Source: Globisporangium splendens
Taxonomy: Eukaryota > Oomycota > Peronosporomycetes > Pythiales > Pythiaceae
Assembly: GCA_006386115.1 (NCBI GenBank)
Contig: VFIW01000010.1
Coordinates: 496,001-560,000, forward strand
Length of the DNA: 64,000 nt
Reading direction: 5' to 3'
This document shows, piece by piece, positions 31,501 through 42,295 of the stretch (positions are counted from its first letter, which is position 1; each line of letters starts with the position of its first letter). Position numbers and translations under genes: made by a program. Under the pieces are notes generated by a model. That model did no database searches and was not told the DNA's origin. It was given only the letters and a program-made list of their open reading frames with translations.

Positions 31501-33051
31501 TCATGACAAGACCTCATGATACTTTCCTAAAGCATTTGCGATGTTCAGAGCTCCATTTCGCATAGCTTGAGCCACGATCTCGGCCGAAAACCCTTCGTTT
31601 CGATGTGTGCGCAAGAAGTTGACGACACCGTCGTGCCCCTTCATCATTGCCTGTGTCAACGCTGCCTTCGTGCACCCTTCCGATCGATTCTCGTGTAGAA
31701 AGCGAACGACTTCGAGATGTCCCTCGCGCGCTGCACTGTCCATAGCGTACGTCGTGCAACTTGCCTTGCCTGTTTGATGCAGGAAACGCACCACATCCAC
31801 GAAACCACGACCAGCAGCTCGGTCCATCCCATATGAAGTGCATCCTTCCGTGCGGTTCTTGTGGAGAAAGTGGAGCACGTCAAGGCATCCTTCACCGGCT
31901 GCACAATCCATCGCTGCTGTGGTCCAACCACTTGTACGATGCTCGTGCAGAAATTGCACGACCGGAAGAGTCAAGTTCCGACTACTCCAACTGATGGGCT
32001 TGTTGGAGAAGCCCTCGGTGCGGTTCTCGCTCAGAAACTTCAACACCGTGAGCTTTCCACTATCTGCCGCGCCATCCATCGCTTTCGTCGTGCAGCCCTC
32101 CGCACGGTGGAGGTGTAGAAATTTCACGACTTGGAGATGGCCATGCCGTGCGGCGTCATCCATGGCGTTTGTCGTGCATCCTTCCGTTCGCATCTCGTGG
32201 AGAAACTGGACAATCTGCAAACGACCGTTTTTCGCGGCTCCATCCATGGCAACCGTCGTGCAGCCTTCATGACGATGCTTGTGTAAAAACTCGAGAGTAC
32301 TGAGATGACCATTCGACGCTGCCAAGTCCATTGCAAGCGTACTACACCCTTCGGTTCGGTGTTCATGAAGGTATTGTATGACCTCGACATGCCCTTCTCT
32401 CGCCGCGTAGTCCATTGCATTTCCAGAGAATGAGTACTTGTGGTCATGCAACCATCGCACGAGGTCCAAATGGCCGAATCCTGCGGCTTGGTCGATATCT
32501 TGTGCCGTGAGCTGCAAACTCTCTGGTGGGCAATTCTCGTACAGCCAATCCAGGAGATCGATGTTAGGAGCTCCATATTGACGAATAGCATGCTCCATGA
32601 GCTCGTCTTCCCACACCAAGCATTGATCTCTCTGCATTCTCTGATGTAGCCACTTGAGCAAATCGAGTCTCTGGTACACGACAGCGCAGCGTTGGACATG
32701 CGTAAAGTCCAATTCTCGGTACACAGTCGCATACAACGGCACGCGGTGCAGCTCATACAGCACTTCAAACACCTTTCGGTTGTCTTCAGCAATCGCGACG
32801 TGGAACAGCCACCCCATCTTCATCAGATAGTGGCTTCGTTGGTGCACACTGGTTGATCTTTCACAAGCACCACCTTTCTTGCTCGCATTCGCCTTGGCTT
32901 GGTTAGCGAAGTCAACGACGATCCGGGGCCATCCGTCCATGAAGTCGGTGATGCAGCGCCACAGCATGGGTTCCGTGAGCACGAGAAGCGCCGACGGCGG
33001 CGTCGCAGCGGCACTCGGGGCTGCTGGTGATGGGCGAGAGAGCGCAGCCAT
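31501..33051 (-). CDS. Ankyrin-repeat protein, 'LHExRxEGCT' family (copy A)
   Basis: Intronless, 516 residues from the ATG at 33051; upstream in-frame sequence looks like leader. The N-terminal ~200 residues form the family's non-repeat domain: 'ALLVLTEPMLWRCITDF', 'FHVAIAEDNRKVFEVLYEL', 'RLDLLKWLHQRM', 'NIDLLDWLYENCPPESL'. About ten 33-residue ankyrin units follow, of the form 'AMDxAAxxGHLxVVxFLHExRxEGCTT'. They end near the C-terminus with weaker repeats. Such proteins are greatly expanded in oomycetes and their function is unknown; the repeats predict protein binding. There is no signal peptide or kinase. It is divergent with paralogue B across ~700 bp, which points to an inverted duplication. 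A break in repeat 6 (SNKPISWSSRNLTLPVVQFL) shows sequence drift. Confidence 0.9.
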   Translation of the reverse strand: MAALSRPSPAAPSAAATPPSALLVLTEPMLWRCITDFMDGWPRIVVDFANQAKANASKKGGACERSTSVHQRSHYLMKMGWLFHVAIAEDNRKVFEVLYELHRVPLYATVYRELDFTHVQRCAVVYQRLDLLKWLHQRMQRDQCLVWEDELMEHAIRQYGAPNIDLLDWLYENCPPESLQLTAQDIDQAAGFGHLDLVRWLHDHKYSFSGNAMDYAAREGHVEVIQYLHEHRTEGCSTLAMDLAASNGHLSTLEFLHKHRHEGCTTVAMDGAAKNGRLQIVQFLHEMRTEGCTTNAMDDAARHGHLQVVKFLHLHRAEGCTTKAMDGAADSGKLTVLKFLSENRTEGFSNKPISWSSRNLTLPVVQFLHEHRTSGWTTAAMDCAAGEGCLDVLHFLHKNRTEGCTSYGMDRAAGRGFVDVVRFLHQTGKASCTTYAMDSAAREGHLEVVRFLHENRSEGCTKAALTQAMMKGHDGVVNFLRTHRNEGFSAEIVAQAMRNGALNIANALGKYHEVLS

Positions 33052-33756
33052 GGAGCGAGAGAGGCGCTTGGGTGCTTCGTGGCGGATTCCGAAGTGAGGG
33101 CTGCTGCTTGGAGAACGAGCGCGTGAGCGGAGGTCTGCTTGGGGCCATGTTTGGACTTCTGCTTGGAGTCGAGAGACCACGAGAATTTCGAAACGCCACA
33201 CACAAAAAAGTTGAAGTAGGTACCGTAACGATTCATTTAAAGACGCGAGATGTAAATGTATATAGATTTGCATGAAAGTGAAAATTTGGTGCGTACTTAA
33301 TCGAGGGAAGTAGGGAGATGGACAAAACGTTTAACAATCACAGTCCATCCTTGCAGAACAACAATCAAGTTGTTGCGGATATTCATCTATAGAGGTTTAG
33401 GACTTTCTGAATATACACTGCGCAAGGGGATTCAAATAGAGAGGCAACAGACAGTGCGTGCAGCAGGAACAAACCCTCTGACTGATGGTTTTTGCAATAT
33501 GATAAAACAGGTGTTGAAAACATCATTTTGGTCAAACAAATCAAATTTACAGCACCAAATTCCCACGTTTGCACGAAACAAAAGAAGCTCCAAGTGTACC
33601 CACTGGCACAGCAGGGGCCAGTATAAAGAAATATACTGAGCATGCGTTCATGCATGTCTCGGAACCTGCACGCGAATGCCACACATTGCATTGCACTCAT
33701 CCACAGTTGGATTTGTGTCGCGGCAGCTAGCACTCTTCCACCTTCACCACCTCCAC
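33052..33756. promoter_or_regulatory. Divergent promoter region of the ankyrin pair
   Basis: 705 bp between two head-to-head paralogues. AT-richer than the genes, with no supported coding frame apart from short leader-like extensions at each end. Presumably holds both promoters; no motif stands out. Confidence 0.5.
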
Positions 33757-35826
33757 ATGACTGCCGTGACGGACCCATTGCAGCCACCCCCAACGCCCGT
33801 GGTCCTCGACGCGTTTGCTGCCGCGCAATCCGAGTCACCAGCGCTCCTCGTTCTCGCGGACCCGGAGCTCCTGCGCTGCATCACGAGCTTCGTGATCGGA
33901 TGGCCGCTGCTCATCCACGAGTTCCAGCGCGACGTCGTGCCCACGTACGACTTTGATCCGCCCAAGAAGGACGTGCGCGACTTCGTGAAACGCGTGTACT
34001 TTCCCAAGCGCGTCGGCATGTTCCCGCATATCGCGATCGCGGAAGACAACGGCAAGGTGCTCGAAATGCTCTTCCACATGAACAAGCTCTCGTACTACCA
34101 GACGTGTCCGCAGATGTACTTTGGCGAAGTCATGCGCTGCACCGCGTTCTACGGCCGCCTGGAGCTGCTCAAGTGGGTGCACCGCATGACGTCGCGGTAC
34201 CCGGAGTGGACGTGGGAAGAGGATCTGATGAAGACTGCGATTCGATGCGACGAACCTGATCTGGAGCTGCTCGACTGGCTGTACAGTCACTGCCCCAGCG
34301 AGAGCATCGTGCTCACGTCGGACGAAGCTAGCCGGCAGGCGGAACTCGGCAACTTAACGGTCCTCCGATGGCTCCACGACCACGGGTACCTGTTCTCGTC
34401 CTCGACGATGGACGAAGCCGCCAAGCACGGTCACTTGGACATTGTCCGGTTCTTGCACGAGCAGCGCACGGAAGGGTGCACCCCTGCCGCAATGAACCAC
34501 GCGGCTCGCAACGGTCATTTCGATGTCCTCTTGTTTCTCCATGAGAACCGCGAAGAAGGATGCACGGTGAATGCGATGAACTGGAGCGCGAAGAGGAACC
34601 ACTTTGCGATTCTCAAATTCCTGCACGAGAACCGCAGCGAAGGCTGCAGCACGGACGCCATGGACGATGCCGCATGGGAAGGACACCTCGAGGTGGTCCA
34701 GTTTCTCCACGAGAATCGCTCCGAGGGATGCACAACCGACGCCATGGACTACGCGGCATGGGGCGGCCGCATGGACGTCCTGAGGTTCCTTCACGAGAAC
34801 AGATCTGAGGGGTGCACGTCGAGAGCGATGGACAACGCTGCGCAAAAGAATCATCTTGAATCCGTGCAATTTCTACACGAGAATCGGTCTGAGGGTTGTA
34901 CGCTGGCTGGGATCGAGTCGTGCGCGAAACTTGGCCACATGGACATGGTAAAGTACCTGCTTGAACACAATTGCTGTCGTGATGGCATTGAAAGCACGGC
35001 TGGTATCATGGAAGCCGCCGCGACTGCAGGTCACATGGAGATCGTCAGGTACTTGCACGAGCATCATGGCGCGGACTGCTCTTCGCCAGCTGCCGTAGTT
35101 GGCGCCGCTGGAAATGACCACCTCGATGTGATCCAGTTCTTCCACGAAAACTACCCCGATGCGTTTACTGCCGAGGTCATGGAGAATGCTGCGTGGACGG
35201 GCCAATTCGAGATTGTCAAGTTTCTTCACGAGAACCGGAGTGAGGGGTGTACATCGAACGCTATGCACTACGCTGCTGCGAATGGCCACTTTGACATTGT
35301 CAAGTATTTGCATGAGCATCGCACGGAAGGTTGCATGCACAACACGATGGACCGAGCAGCAGAAGGCGGGTATCTCGACATTGTCAAATTTCTCCACGAG
35401 CATTACCCAGAGTCCTGCACGAGCGACGCCATAGCGGCTGCAATCGTCAACAGCCACCTTGACGTTGCTCGCTTTCTCCACGAGAATCGAGCTGAGGGGT
35501 TTACGGACATGTACGTCAACCAGCTCAGCCCCGATGCGATAAAGTTCTTATGCGTGCACCGCAGCAGCGACATCTTGCCGGAGATCCTAGCGAGCGCAGT
35601 CCAAGCCGATCTCCCGTACACCGTCAAAGTGCTCTGCGAGTTCTCGAACAAAGGTTGTCTGCTCGAAGCCCGGCAGCTCGCGCTCGAGAAAGGCTTTGGA
35701 GCCGTGGCACAGGTGCTCACTGGTTTTATCGCGCACGATATCGAGTCGTGCTCGCTCGCTGAGCACTCGGAGGACGGCCCGCGGCGCTGTCAGACCAACC
35801 ACCTGAAAGCCTTTTTTCAACAATGA
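33757..35826 (+). CDS. Ankyrin-repeat protein, 'LHENRSEGCT' family (copy B)
   Basis: Intronless, 689 residues from the ATG at 33757 (an in-frame ATG at 33676 would add 27 residues). Same architecture as copy A: N-terminal domain with 'ALLVLADPELLRCITSFVIG', 'FPHIAIAEDNGKVLEMLFHM' and 'DLELLDWLYSHCPSESIVL', then some 13 ankyrin units of the 'AMDxAAxxGHLDIVKFLHENRSEGCT' type, and a less regular C-terminal ~120 residues. Repeats 5-8 are nearly identical at the protein and DNA level, which suggests recent internal duplication. One unit is replaced by 'YLLEHNCCRDGIESTAG'. Function unknown. Confidence 0.92.
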   Translation: MTAVTDPLQPPPTPVVLDAFAAAQSESPALLVLADPELLRCITSFVIGWPLLIHEFQRDVVPTYDFDPPKKDVRDFVKRVYFPKRVGMFPHIAIAEDNGKVLEMLFHMNKLSYYQTCPQMYFGEVMRCTAFYGRLELLKWVHRMTSRYPEWTWEEDLMKTAIRCDEPDLELLDWLYSHCPSESIVLTSDEASRQAELGNLTVLRWLHDHGYLFSSSTMDEAAKHGHLDIVRFLHEQRTEGCTPAAMNHAARNGHFDVLLFLHENREEGCTVNAMNWSAKRNHFAILKFLHENRSEGCSTDAMDDAAWEGHLEVVQFLHENRSEGCTTDAMDYAAWGGRMDVLRFLHENRSEGCTSRAMDNAAQKNHLESVQFLHENRSEGCTLAGIESCAKLGHMDMVKYLLEHNCCRDGIESTAGIMEAAATAGHMEIVRYLHEHHGADCSSPAAVVGAAGNDHLDVIQFFHENYPDAFTAEVMENAAWTGQFEIVKFLHENRSEGCTSNAMHYAAANGHFDIVKYLHEHRTEGCMHNTMDRAAEGGYLDIVKFLHEHYPESCTSDAIAAAIVNSHLDVARFLHENRAEGFTDMYVNQLSPDAIKFLCVHRSSDILPEILASAVQADLPYTVKVLCEFSNKGCLLEARQLALEKGFGAVAQVLTGFIAHDIESCSLAEHSEDGPRRCQTNHLKAFFQQ

Positions 35827-36584
35827 GTGCGCGCTTCATGCTATTTTGCATGTTGATGGTGGTTGGAGCGCGTGATCACGTTTTCGCAGCTTTGTTGGCG
35901 GCATGGTATGCGTTTTGCCAAAGTACAGCAATGCCAACAGCTTTTTCGTTGCTTTACTGCGTTGAGTTCAATGCGCTAACGCCCTTAATATTATGTACCT
36001 GAGTTCGTAGGGTTGGTGCACACAACGCAATTGGCTTCAACACTCGTCATACACTGTCCACTGCAACGCCGTAACAGGTGGCACTTTCCGGTCACATTGG
36101 CTCGTATCGACAGAAATCATCGTCTATCACCTTGAGACTGAACGTCGCCGCAGCAATAGCACCAGGAGATGGGATGCTTGGTCCGCGGGAGCTTGCATTC
36201 TTGTTGAAGTGCATGCTCTCGGACAGTGCCTTCTATCAATATTGCGTCTCAAAGGTGAGGACAATATTGTAGACTTCGGTACTTGATTAAATTGCAAGGA
36301 ATCAATCAATCAATCAAATGGACTAGCCACAGTGTACCCCATCAATTCGTATAGCCTACCATTCATAGGCTATACTCGAAGCAAATTACAATAAAACACC
36401 TCTTCCAATATCGCAGCTAAAAACACGCGTTCGATATCTGGAGAGTGTGTTGTGCTCAGCGTACACATACAAAAAGCAAGTGGCATATTCTCGTGTGAGC
36501 CACGTTCTCATTTGTCCCATACACGCAACTGCAGCATACAACAAGCAAGGCAAGAAGAAGCAAGATCGACGACGCGAGAAGACC
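35827..36584. other. Intergenic; hairpin and ATCA microsatellite
   Basis: About 760 bp. Contains four ATCA/ATCAA units near 36300-36318 and a perfect 10-bp inverted repeat (gtatagccta/taggctatac) with a 7-nt loop at 36349-36375. Otherwise no gene seen. Confidence 0.5.
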
Positions 36585-37016
36585 ATGGTGCACATCATTA
36601 ATGGCGAGATCGTGCAGGACGACGACCCGCGCGTGCTGGCGCGCAAGCCGCCGACTTCTGCGGCGAACGCGGCGTCCAGTCGCCGCGGCGTCGCGGGGTT
36701 CGGCTCGCTCAACAGCGGTGGCGGTGCGCCACAGCAGCAACAGCAGCAACAACAACAACAGCAACAAGGCTTCGACCAGCAGGCGTCGCCGATGCAGGGC
36801 CTGGCGCGCATGCTCGGCATCGAGGGCACCGTGACGATCCCGGCGGTGCTGGGCTTCCCGCCGCGCCAAGTGGAGAAGATCTACCTGGCACTGGCGGCGC
36901 TCGCGATGTTCCTGTTCGGCTGGCGCGCGCTCATCTTCATCGCGTTCGCGGTCTTCCTGTCGTCGCAGCAGCCAGCGGCAGTGGCGCCACCTGCGCCGCC
37001 CCAGACGCGACAGTGA
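36585..37016 (+). CDS. FAM241 (DUF4605)-like small ER membrane protein
   Basis: Intronless, 143 residues from the ATG at 36585. The N-terminus 'MVHIINGEIVQDDDPRVLAR' is the FAM241B signature (NGEIVQDDDPRV). A Ser/Gly linker and a run of 12 Gln (CAG/CAA mix, 36730-36770) follow. A membrane-near segment 'GFPPRQVEKIYLALAALAMF' leads into one hydrophobic helix (~105-130) and a Pro-rich tail. Animal FAM241 proteins are small single-pass ER/lysosome-associated proteins of poorly known function. The polyglutamine tract is specific to this copy and may vary in length. The family call rests on the N-terminal motif and overall layout. Confidence 0.8.
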   Translation: MVHIINGEIVQDDDPRVLARKPPTSAANAASSRRGVAGFGSLNSGGGAPQQQQQQQQQQQQGFDQQASPMQGLARMLGIEGTVTIPAVLGFPPRQVEKIYLALAALAMFLFGWRALIFIAFAVFLSSQQPAAVAPPAPPQTRQ

Positions 37017-37881
37017 AGCAATGGTGGGTATTTTGGCGCATTAGCACGTGACGAATGGAGATTTTGGGCAATTCGACAAACAGCAAGCTCATGAGCACAC
37101 AAACACATAAACAGACAAGCAAGCAGGCAATAAGTGAGGGAGGACACGAGACATGGTGGTGTAATATACATACTCGAAGCAGAAAACAGATCGGACGCTT
37201 TCTTTGTTGCTGTTTTGCTTTATTTACTTATTTCTTTGCTGCTGATCTCACGTCTCCATGCAACTTCAACTCGCACATTAACTCCGAGTTGGTCCCGTTT
37301 GTCAGTGCCTGTCGCCGCCTCCGTGTTATTGCTAATTTATGGGTTGCTTGATCTGCAACGGACAAAGAATAAAGAACGGCATATGGGCGGACGAACCCAT
37401 GCATGTGTTGCTCCAGCAGCTCTTCCCTCCAGCTGTTTCGACCCATTAGCAACAATTACTTACAGTGCCAGCAAGAGCATGAGCGATCTTTCCATCAAAT
37501 GTTTCGTGGCAAATCACATCATGATGCATTCTTTCGCGAGTCACACCTGCATACAGATGCCACTCGTGTCCATCACCTAACAGACAGATAAACAGCCGCA
37601 TTCCCCTCTTTGATCATGTCGAACGTCGTCGTTTTCTCCCAACCCCTTGCAGCATTGTGACAAGCACCAGCAATCTTCCCATCGATTGCCTTCATGGCAA
37701 CTTGAAAGCAAGTGCAAGTCTGGTTTGCTTGTCCAAAATAAATAAATAGCATTATTCGCTTACACTTGTGGTCATTTTGCTCTAGTCGACTCCTATTTGT
37801 ACATAGATTACGATGTGGTCTTGTTGGTGTACACGGCACTGGCGCGTGTGGGCTTTGCTTTTCGCTCATGACGCGATGCGT
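37017..37881. other. Intergenic, 3' flanks of FAM241-like and kinase genes
   Basis: 865 bp between convergent genes. AT-rich, several short frames without motifs, AATAAA-like signals near 37369 and 37737. Nothing else supported. Confidence 0.5.
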
Positions 37882-39021
37882 TTATGCGGCGATCGAGTTC
37901 TTGGACTCGGTGCTGTCTCTTGTGGTGGTGGTGGTGGTGGTGGTGGTGGTCGGGGGGACGGCCATAACGCGCTTCGACTTGCGACGGCGCAGCAGGCGGT
38001 TGAACGTCGTCTTGATGTACCCGTGGCACCGCTGCACGTCCGCCGCGGACGACGAGGCGCCCGCCGTGGTCGTCGTGCTCTCCACTTCGGTCATGCGCTG
38101 CTGCTGCTGCTTGGCGACGCTGTCGCTCGAGAACGACGAGTGCAGGCGGCGGAACACGGACGGCGACGCAGGCTTCAGGAACGGGTGGTTCACAACCATG
38201 TCGATCGAGAACCGCTTGGCGGCGTCCACGTTCAGCATACCCTCGATCAGATCAATCGCGGCTGGTGGCAGCTCGTTGGTCAAGCCCCAGCGCTCGATGA
38301 GCTTGCGCACACCCTTGGACGCGATCAGGCGGAAGCGAGCGTCGTTGTTGGAAGCCGACTCGACTGGCGGCGCACCGATGAGCATGATGAACAGCATGAC
38401 GCCGAGCGACCACACATCAGCCTTCTTTGGGTCGTACTTGACGCCGGCGAACACCTCGGGCGCCATGTAGAACATCTTGCCGACCGTCTCCTTCGTCTGC
38501 TTGCACGCAAGCGCCGCAAGTCCAAAGTCGCACACTTGGCACACGTCGTCCTTGGTCACGAGCACGTTCTCGAGGGACAAGTCGCGGTGCGCGTAACCGC
38601 TGCGGTGCACAAACTGCACGCCCTTGGCGATCTGGTTGGTGTACTTGCGCGTGGTGGTCAGGTCCAGTTTGCCGTCGCTGGCCGCCGACACGAGCTCGTA
38701 CAGCTCGCCGCGGTCGCAGTAGTCGAAGATCATGTACAGGTAGCCGTCGAACTCGATCTCGTCGCGCAGGCGCAGCACGTTCTCGTGGCCGCGGCCGTCG
38801 TTCTGCGCCTGGAAGTGGTGGTAGAGCGCGCGCTCGAGCGCCACGTTCTCGCGCACGCGCTTGTCGGTGGCCAGCGTGCGCTGCGCCTGCGCGGCGCTCA
38901 GCAGGATGCGCTTGACGGCCACGAGGTCGCCCGTCGGCTTGTGCACGCAGAGCAGCACGTCGCCGAAGAGCGCGGCCGCCAGTCGCTTCTGGATCACGTA
39001 GTCTTCGAGTTGCCGTGCCAT
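37882..39021 (-). CDS. CAMK-like Ser/Thr protein kinase
   Basis: Intronless, 379 residues from the ATG at 39021 (MARQLEDYVIQKRLA). The order of kinase motifs is complete from subdomain II on: VAVKRI (Lys), 'NVALERALYHHF' (Glu helix), hinge 'MIFDYCDRGELYELV', catalytic loop HRDLSLENVLV, CDFGLA, 'GKMFYMAPEVFAG', 'DVWSLGVMLFIMLIGAPP' and a final 'RFSIDMVVNHPFLK'. The glycine-rich loop is degenerate: 'RLAAALFGDVLLCVHK' has one of the usual three glycines. The C-terminal ~75 residues are low-complexity, with a Thr run (from a GGT repeat on the plus strand, 37921-37950). HRDLSLENVL kinases are numerous in oomycetes. Substrate unknown. Confidence 0.9.
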   Translation of the reverse strand: MARQLEDYVIQKRLAAALFGDVLLCVHKPTGDLVAVKRILLSAAQAQRTLATDKRVRENVALERALYHHFQAQNDGRGHENVLRLRDEIEFDGYLYMIFDYCDRGELYELVSAASDGKLDLTTTRKYTNQIAKGVQFVHRSGYAHRDLSLENVLVTKDDVCQVCDFGLAALACKQTKETVGKMFYMAPEVFAGVKYDPKKADVWSLGVMLFIMLIGAPPVESASNNDARFRLIASKGVRKLIERWGLTNELPPAAIDLIEGMLNVDAAKRFSIDMVVNHPFLKPASPSVFRRLHSSFSSDSVAKQQQQRMTEVESTTTTAGASSSAADVQRCHGYIKTTFNRLLRRRKSKRVMAVPPTTTTTTTTTTRDSTESKNSIAA

Positions 39022-42000
39022 GGTGCTGCTGCTGGTTCTCTGTAAATTGCTGTTGCTGCTGTTGAGGTGCTTGCGAGCCAGGAACAGCGCGAATGACGCG
39101 TGGATTTGTCGGTCTATGGTGGCGGATCTGTGTGTGTAATCTGCAGGCACGAGCTATTCGGTTTTGCCTGCAACTGGTTGTTTGTCACTTTATGTGGAAA
39201 ATGTGCAAGTGGTTCGGGTCGAAGCGCGCAAATCCGGGAATGAGCCACTCACAGGGGTGGCGTCAGTGGTTGGGTGTTTGGTTGTTGTGGCTTCGCTTTG
39301 CACACTCGCCTGCAGAGAGAGTGTGTGTGTGTGTGCAGCAAGGGTGGCTCGTCCGATCGAAGCTTCTCTCGGATTGCGGCGTGTCCGTAATTGGTTGAAA
39401 TGGCTCAAACAGGCGCTTTTCGCATACGGCGAACGTTCAGGACATCACAACGACACGACGACGTGGACCCTGGGAAAAATATGTGAGCAAGGAATTGCTC
39501 GCGTAAAGCAGTAGATTCATCGAGGGTTCAAAACGGGAGGATATAGGTGCAGCGTGTGGTTTTTGACTAGGTTGAAGGCAACATACTGAGTTGAGTGATT
39601 CTCAAAACGACTTAATCGACAGGTGCCAGATAACTGACTAACTGGATGCAGTTGTCACTTGTCAACTGCAAGCCGAGACATGTGTCGAGCCATTTGCGCA
39701 TTACTCACATTGTGCCGTTGCTCCATTCGGGGGAGAAAGTTGCTGACCACCACTCTTGTGCAGTCTGTCAAGCAAGTTGCGACCGTTGTCTCTCTCTCTA
39801 TGTAAACGGGCTGGACATCTCGCTGACTATCTGCTTGTTCCATACGGAGAGATAGCTGCGCCAGGGTGGATAGACCGGAAGCACTGCTGCAAACACGCCA
39901 AGAAAAGGTGCAAACCTGCGAGGATTTAACGAGTCAACAATCTTCAAAATTTTCAGCCTGGCGTCCTCGTCTAGCTATAATAGAGCCATTCGTTGCTGTA
40001 TCTTTTTCCGCATTTTGCACAGCGGCAATGGAACTGCGGAACAAGGATTCATACCGTGACACACGTGAAAGCACAGGTTTGTTTATGATCGACAAACCGA
40101 GATGCGCAGGATTTGCTGCTGGAGGTTCTGCATTTGACCTTTGTAAAACCATCTCTTTTCTTTGTCTGTCCAGATTTGTATAACCACGAAGAAAAGTGAA
40201 TTTGGCGGAAAGTTCTGGTAAATTGCAGCACTCTCGGAACACCGAGACACTGATTCATCACAGTGCCTGGTTGGCAAAACATGGATGGAGGCAGCTGATC
40301 CGAGTTAAAATTTGATGAGGGTTTGTAGGTTTTATTTCTTCTCAACGATGTGGCAATAAGGTCTGGATTTATTTCTATCCTTTTTTGCTTTCCTCCCGCC
40401 TCAGTTTTAAGTTCGTTTTTTTGTTTTTGTTTTTGTTTTTGTCACGCAAGAGTGGTTTTTGAGTCCTCAAAAGATCTCTGTGGCTTTTCAAAAAAGCGAG
40501 AGGGTCGAGCTGTACTGTAGGAAGAGAACATTCCTGGCCCCACAAAACGTGTCACGTCCCGCACAGCCAAAACACCAAGTGGGTGGTCGTTGCGTCGCGC
40601 TTTTGACTTTGACGCGCGCGCCTCCCACTCCAGTGAGACTCCACCCAAGTTGTCCACCTCACAGCAGCATATCGCATCCCATCTCAGCGCTTCATATCGC
40701 ACACGGGGAGTGTATCCAACACGCATGCAAACTCAGGATGAGTCTCTACAATCGGCAGTAGGATTAATGCAGAGTATCGCACACTTTGAAGTGAGCCCCA
40801 CACGCATACGTCAGTCGATGATCGTGTCGTTCCATTTCACGTCTCAGATTTGCCAAAGCGCCTCCCGAAGCAATCACATCACATCTGCTTTCGTCCTCTC
40901 ATGCGTACAGCAAGCGTCCGATCCTCTGAAAGGCATCCCTTCGTGTCTCCACTTTTTGACGCTACGGTATGACTACAGAACGCGAAAGCTCACCATGCGG
41001 ATGGATGCGCGGACTGCGCTCGCGTTCCATATGTGCCCGCGACAGACCGAAAGACGTGTTTACTGTTGACGGACGCTGCATGCCCAGGAGCGCGCGTCAA
41101 AGAGAGCAGTGAGGCTTGAAGGCAAGCAAGGCGGCTTTGCTTGATTCGATTTGGTGCATCCTGATTGGCTCTCGTCGTGAGTCACAAAGTGTCCTATTTT
41201 GTGTCCTATTTTTGCAAGCAACCGTTTTTACGAATTGTGGAACGGACGAGAGTGTAATTACGTCTGTTTCGCAAATTGCTGTAGGAGTAGCCCCACCAGT
41301 CAATTGACTCGTTCGCTCGTTTGCTCCACAGCTCCATCCACCGTGCTCCAGACGCATCATTCGCTAAAGCATCGCCATCGACTCCAGTCTGCGTGTGTTC
41401 AGCGCTCCTGCTGCAATCAGTGCTTCAGTTGGTCCCGTGCCACTGCGCTTGAGCTGCTGTTTGTTTGTTTGTGTGTGTGTGTGTGTTGTGCATGTTGGGG
41501 TTGCCGTATTTCTTGAGAGAAGGTTCCAATGATTTCCTAATCTTTTTGATTTGGAATTACCGTCCGAGCTCTGCTCCAAGAAGGAGAGAGCGCTTCTGAG
41601 GATACAAATGGCTGTTTGCTGAGGAACCTTGTATGCAAAGTATGTGTGTTGTATATATGCGTGTGTGCGGATTGTACGAGAAAAGAAATGATGAATAGCT
41701 TTGTATTCTGACACCTCTTGTATGAGTGCGGGGATAAGCGGCTTCACCGCGTGTTGCTGCGTAACTCGTGCGTTGAGCAGAATCATGCTTTACTTTCTGA
41801 ATCTTTTTGAGCGTCAGTTTATATTATGCGCAATGCATGATCGATAGTGTTTATATATACGTCAATGCGCGTCGTCAAATGGAGTTCAGTGAGGAGAAAA
41901 TCCTTTTTATCTATAACTTTCGTTCTTCCGAGATACATCGTGCGGAACCACTTGCTCTGAGAACTGCCAACACGCCATCGTGCATTCGAACGCATATACA

Positions 42001-42295
42001 CATACAGAATAGGCATACGATAAGAGCATATGCACTCAAACATTAGCTAGCATAATCGCAAACGAACTCCATAAAGCTCAATGCAAACAGCCTCACCATA
42101 CTCGAGTTTTGCCAGTTTTGACTATCTGAACACCTTTATTGCTCGCTGTTTGACTCCCTGGCAGTCACTTTGTGCTTCCTCAATGCAGAAGAGTGACTAC
42201 CGACACAAGAGTACCGTAAGTATCCTAACCCTCGAAAGTACGATTCGGTTCCTCCCACATTCCTGCAGCGATTTCGACAGTAAACACAGACGGAA
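39022..42295. other. 3.3-kb gene-poor stretch
   Basis: No gene can be supported. Present: a GT run at 39321-39333, a (TTTTTG)-like repeat at 40417-40441, another GT run near 41470-41484, and scattered minus-strand frames (39934..40345, 41364..41786) with no motif or consistent splice model. The final ~200 bp are the GRASP upstream region. A diverged or lineage-specific gene, or a non-coding RNA, cannot be excluded. Confidence 0.45.

Noticed and set aside
34354..35481. Minus-strand frames opposite ankyrin copy B
   Set aside because: Periodic pattern mirrors the ankyrin repeats; antisense artefact.
37813..39045. 410-codon plus-strand frame opposite the kinase
   Set aside because: Lies on the antisense of a kinase with complete catalytic motifs; no domain of its own.
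39934..41786. Minus-strand frames that could be a multi-exon gene
   Set aside because: No shared motif and no splice sites that join them in frame.
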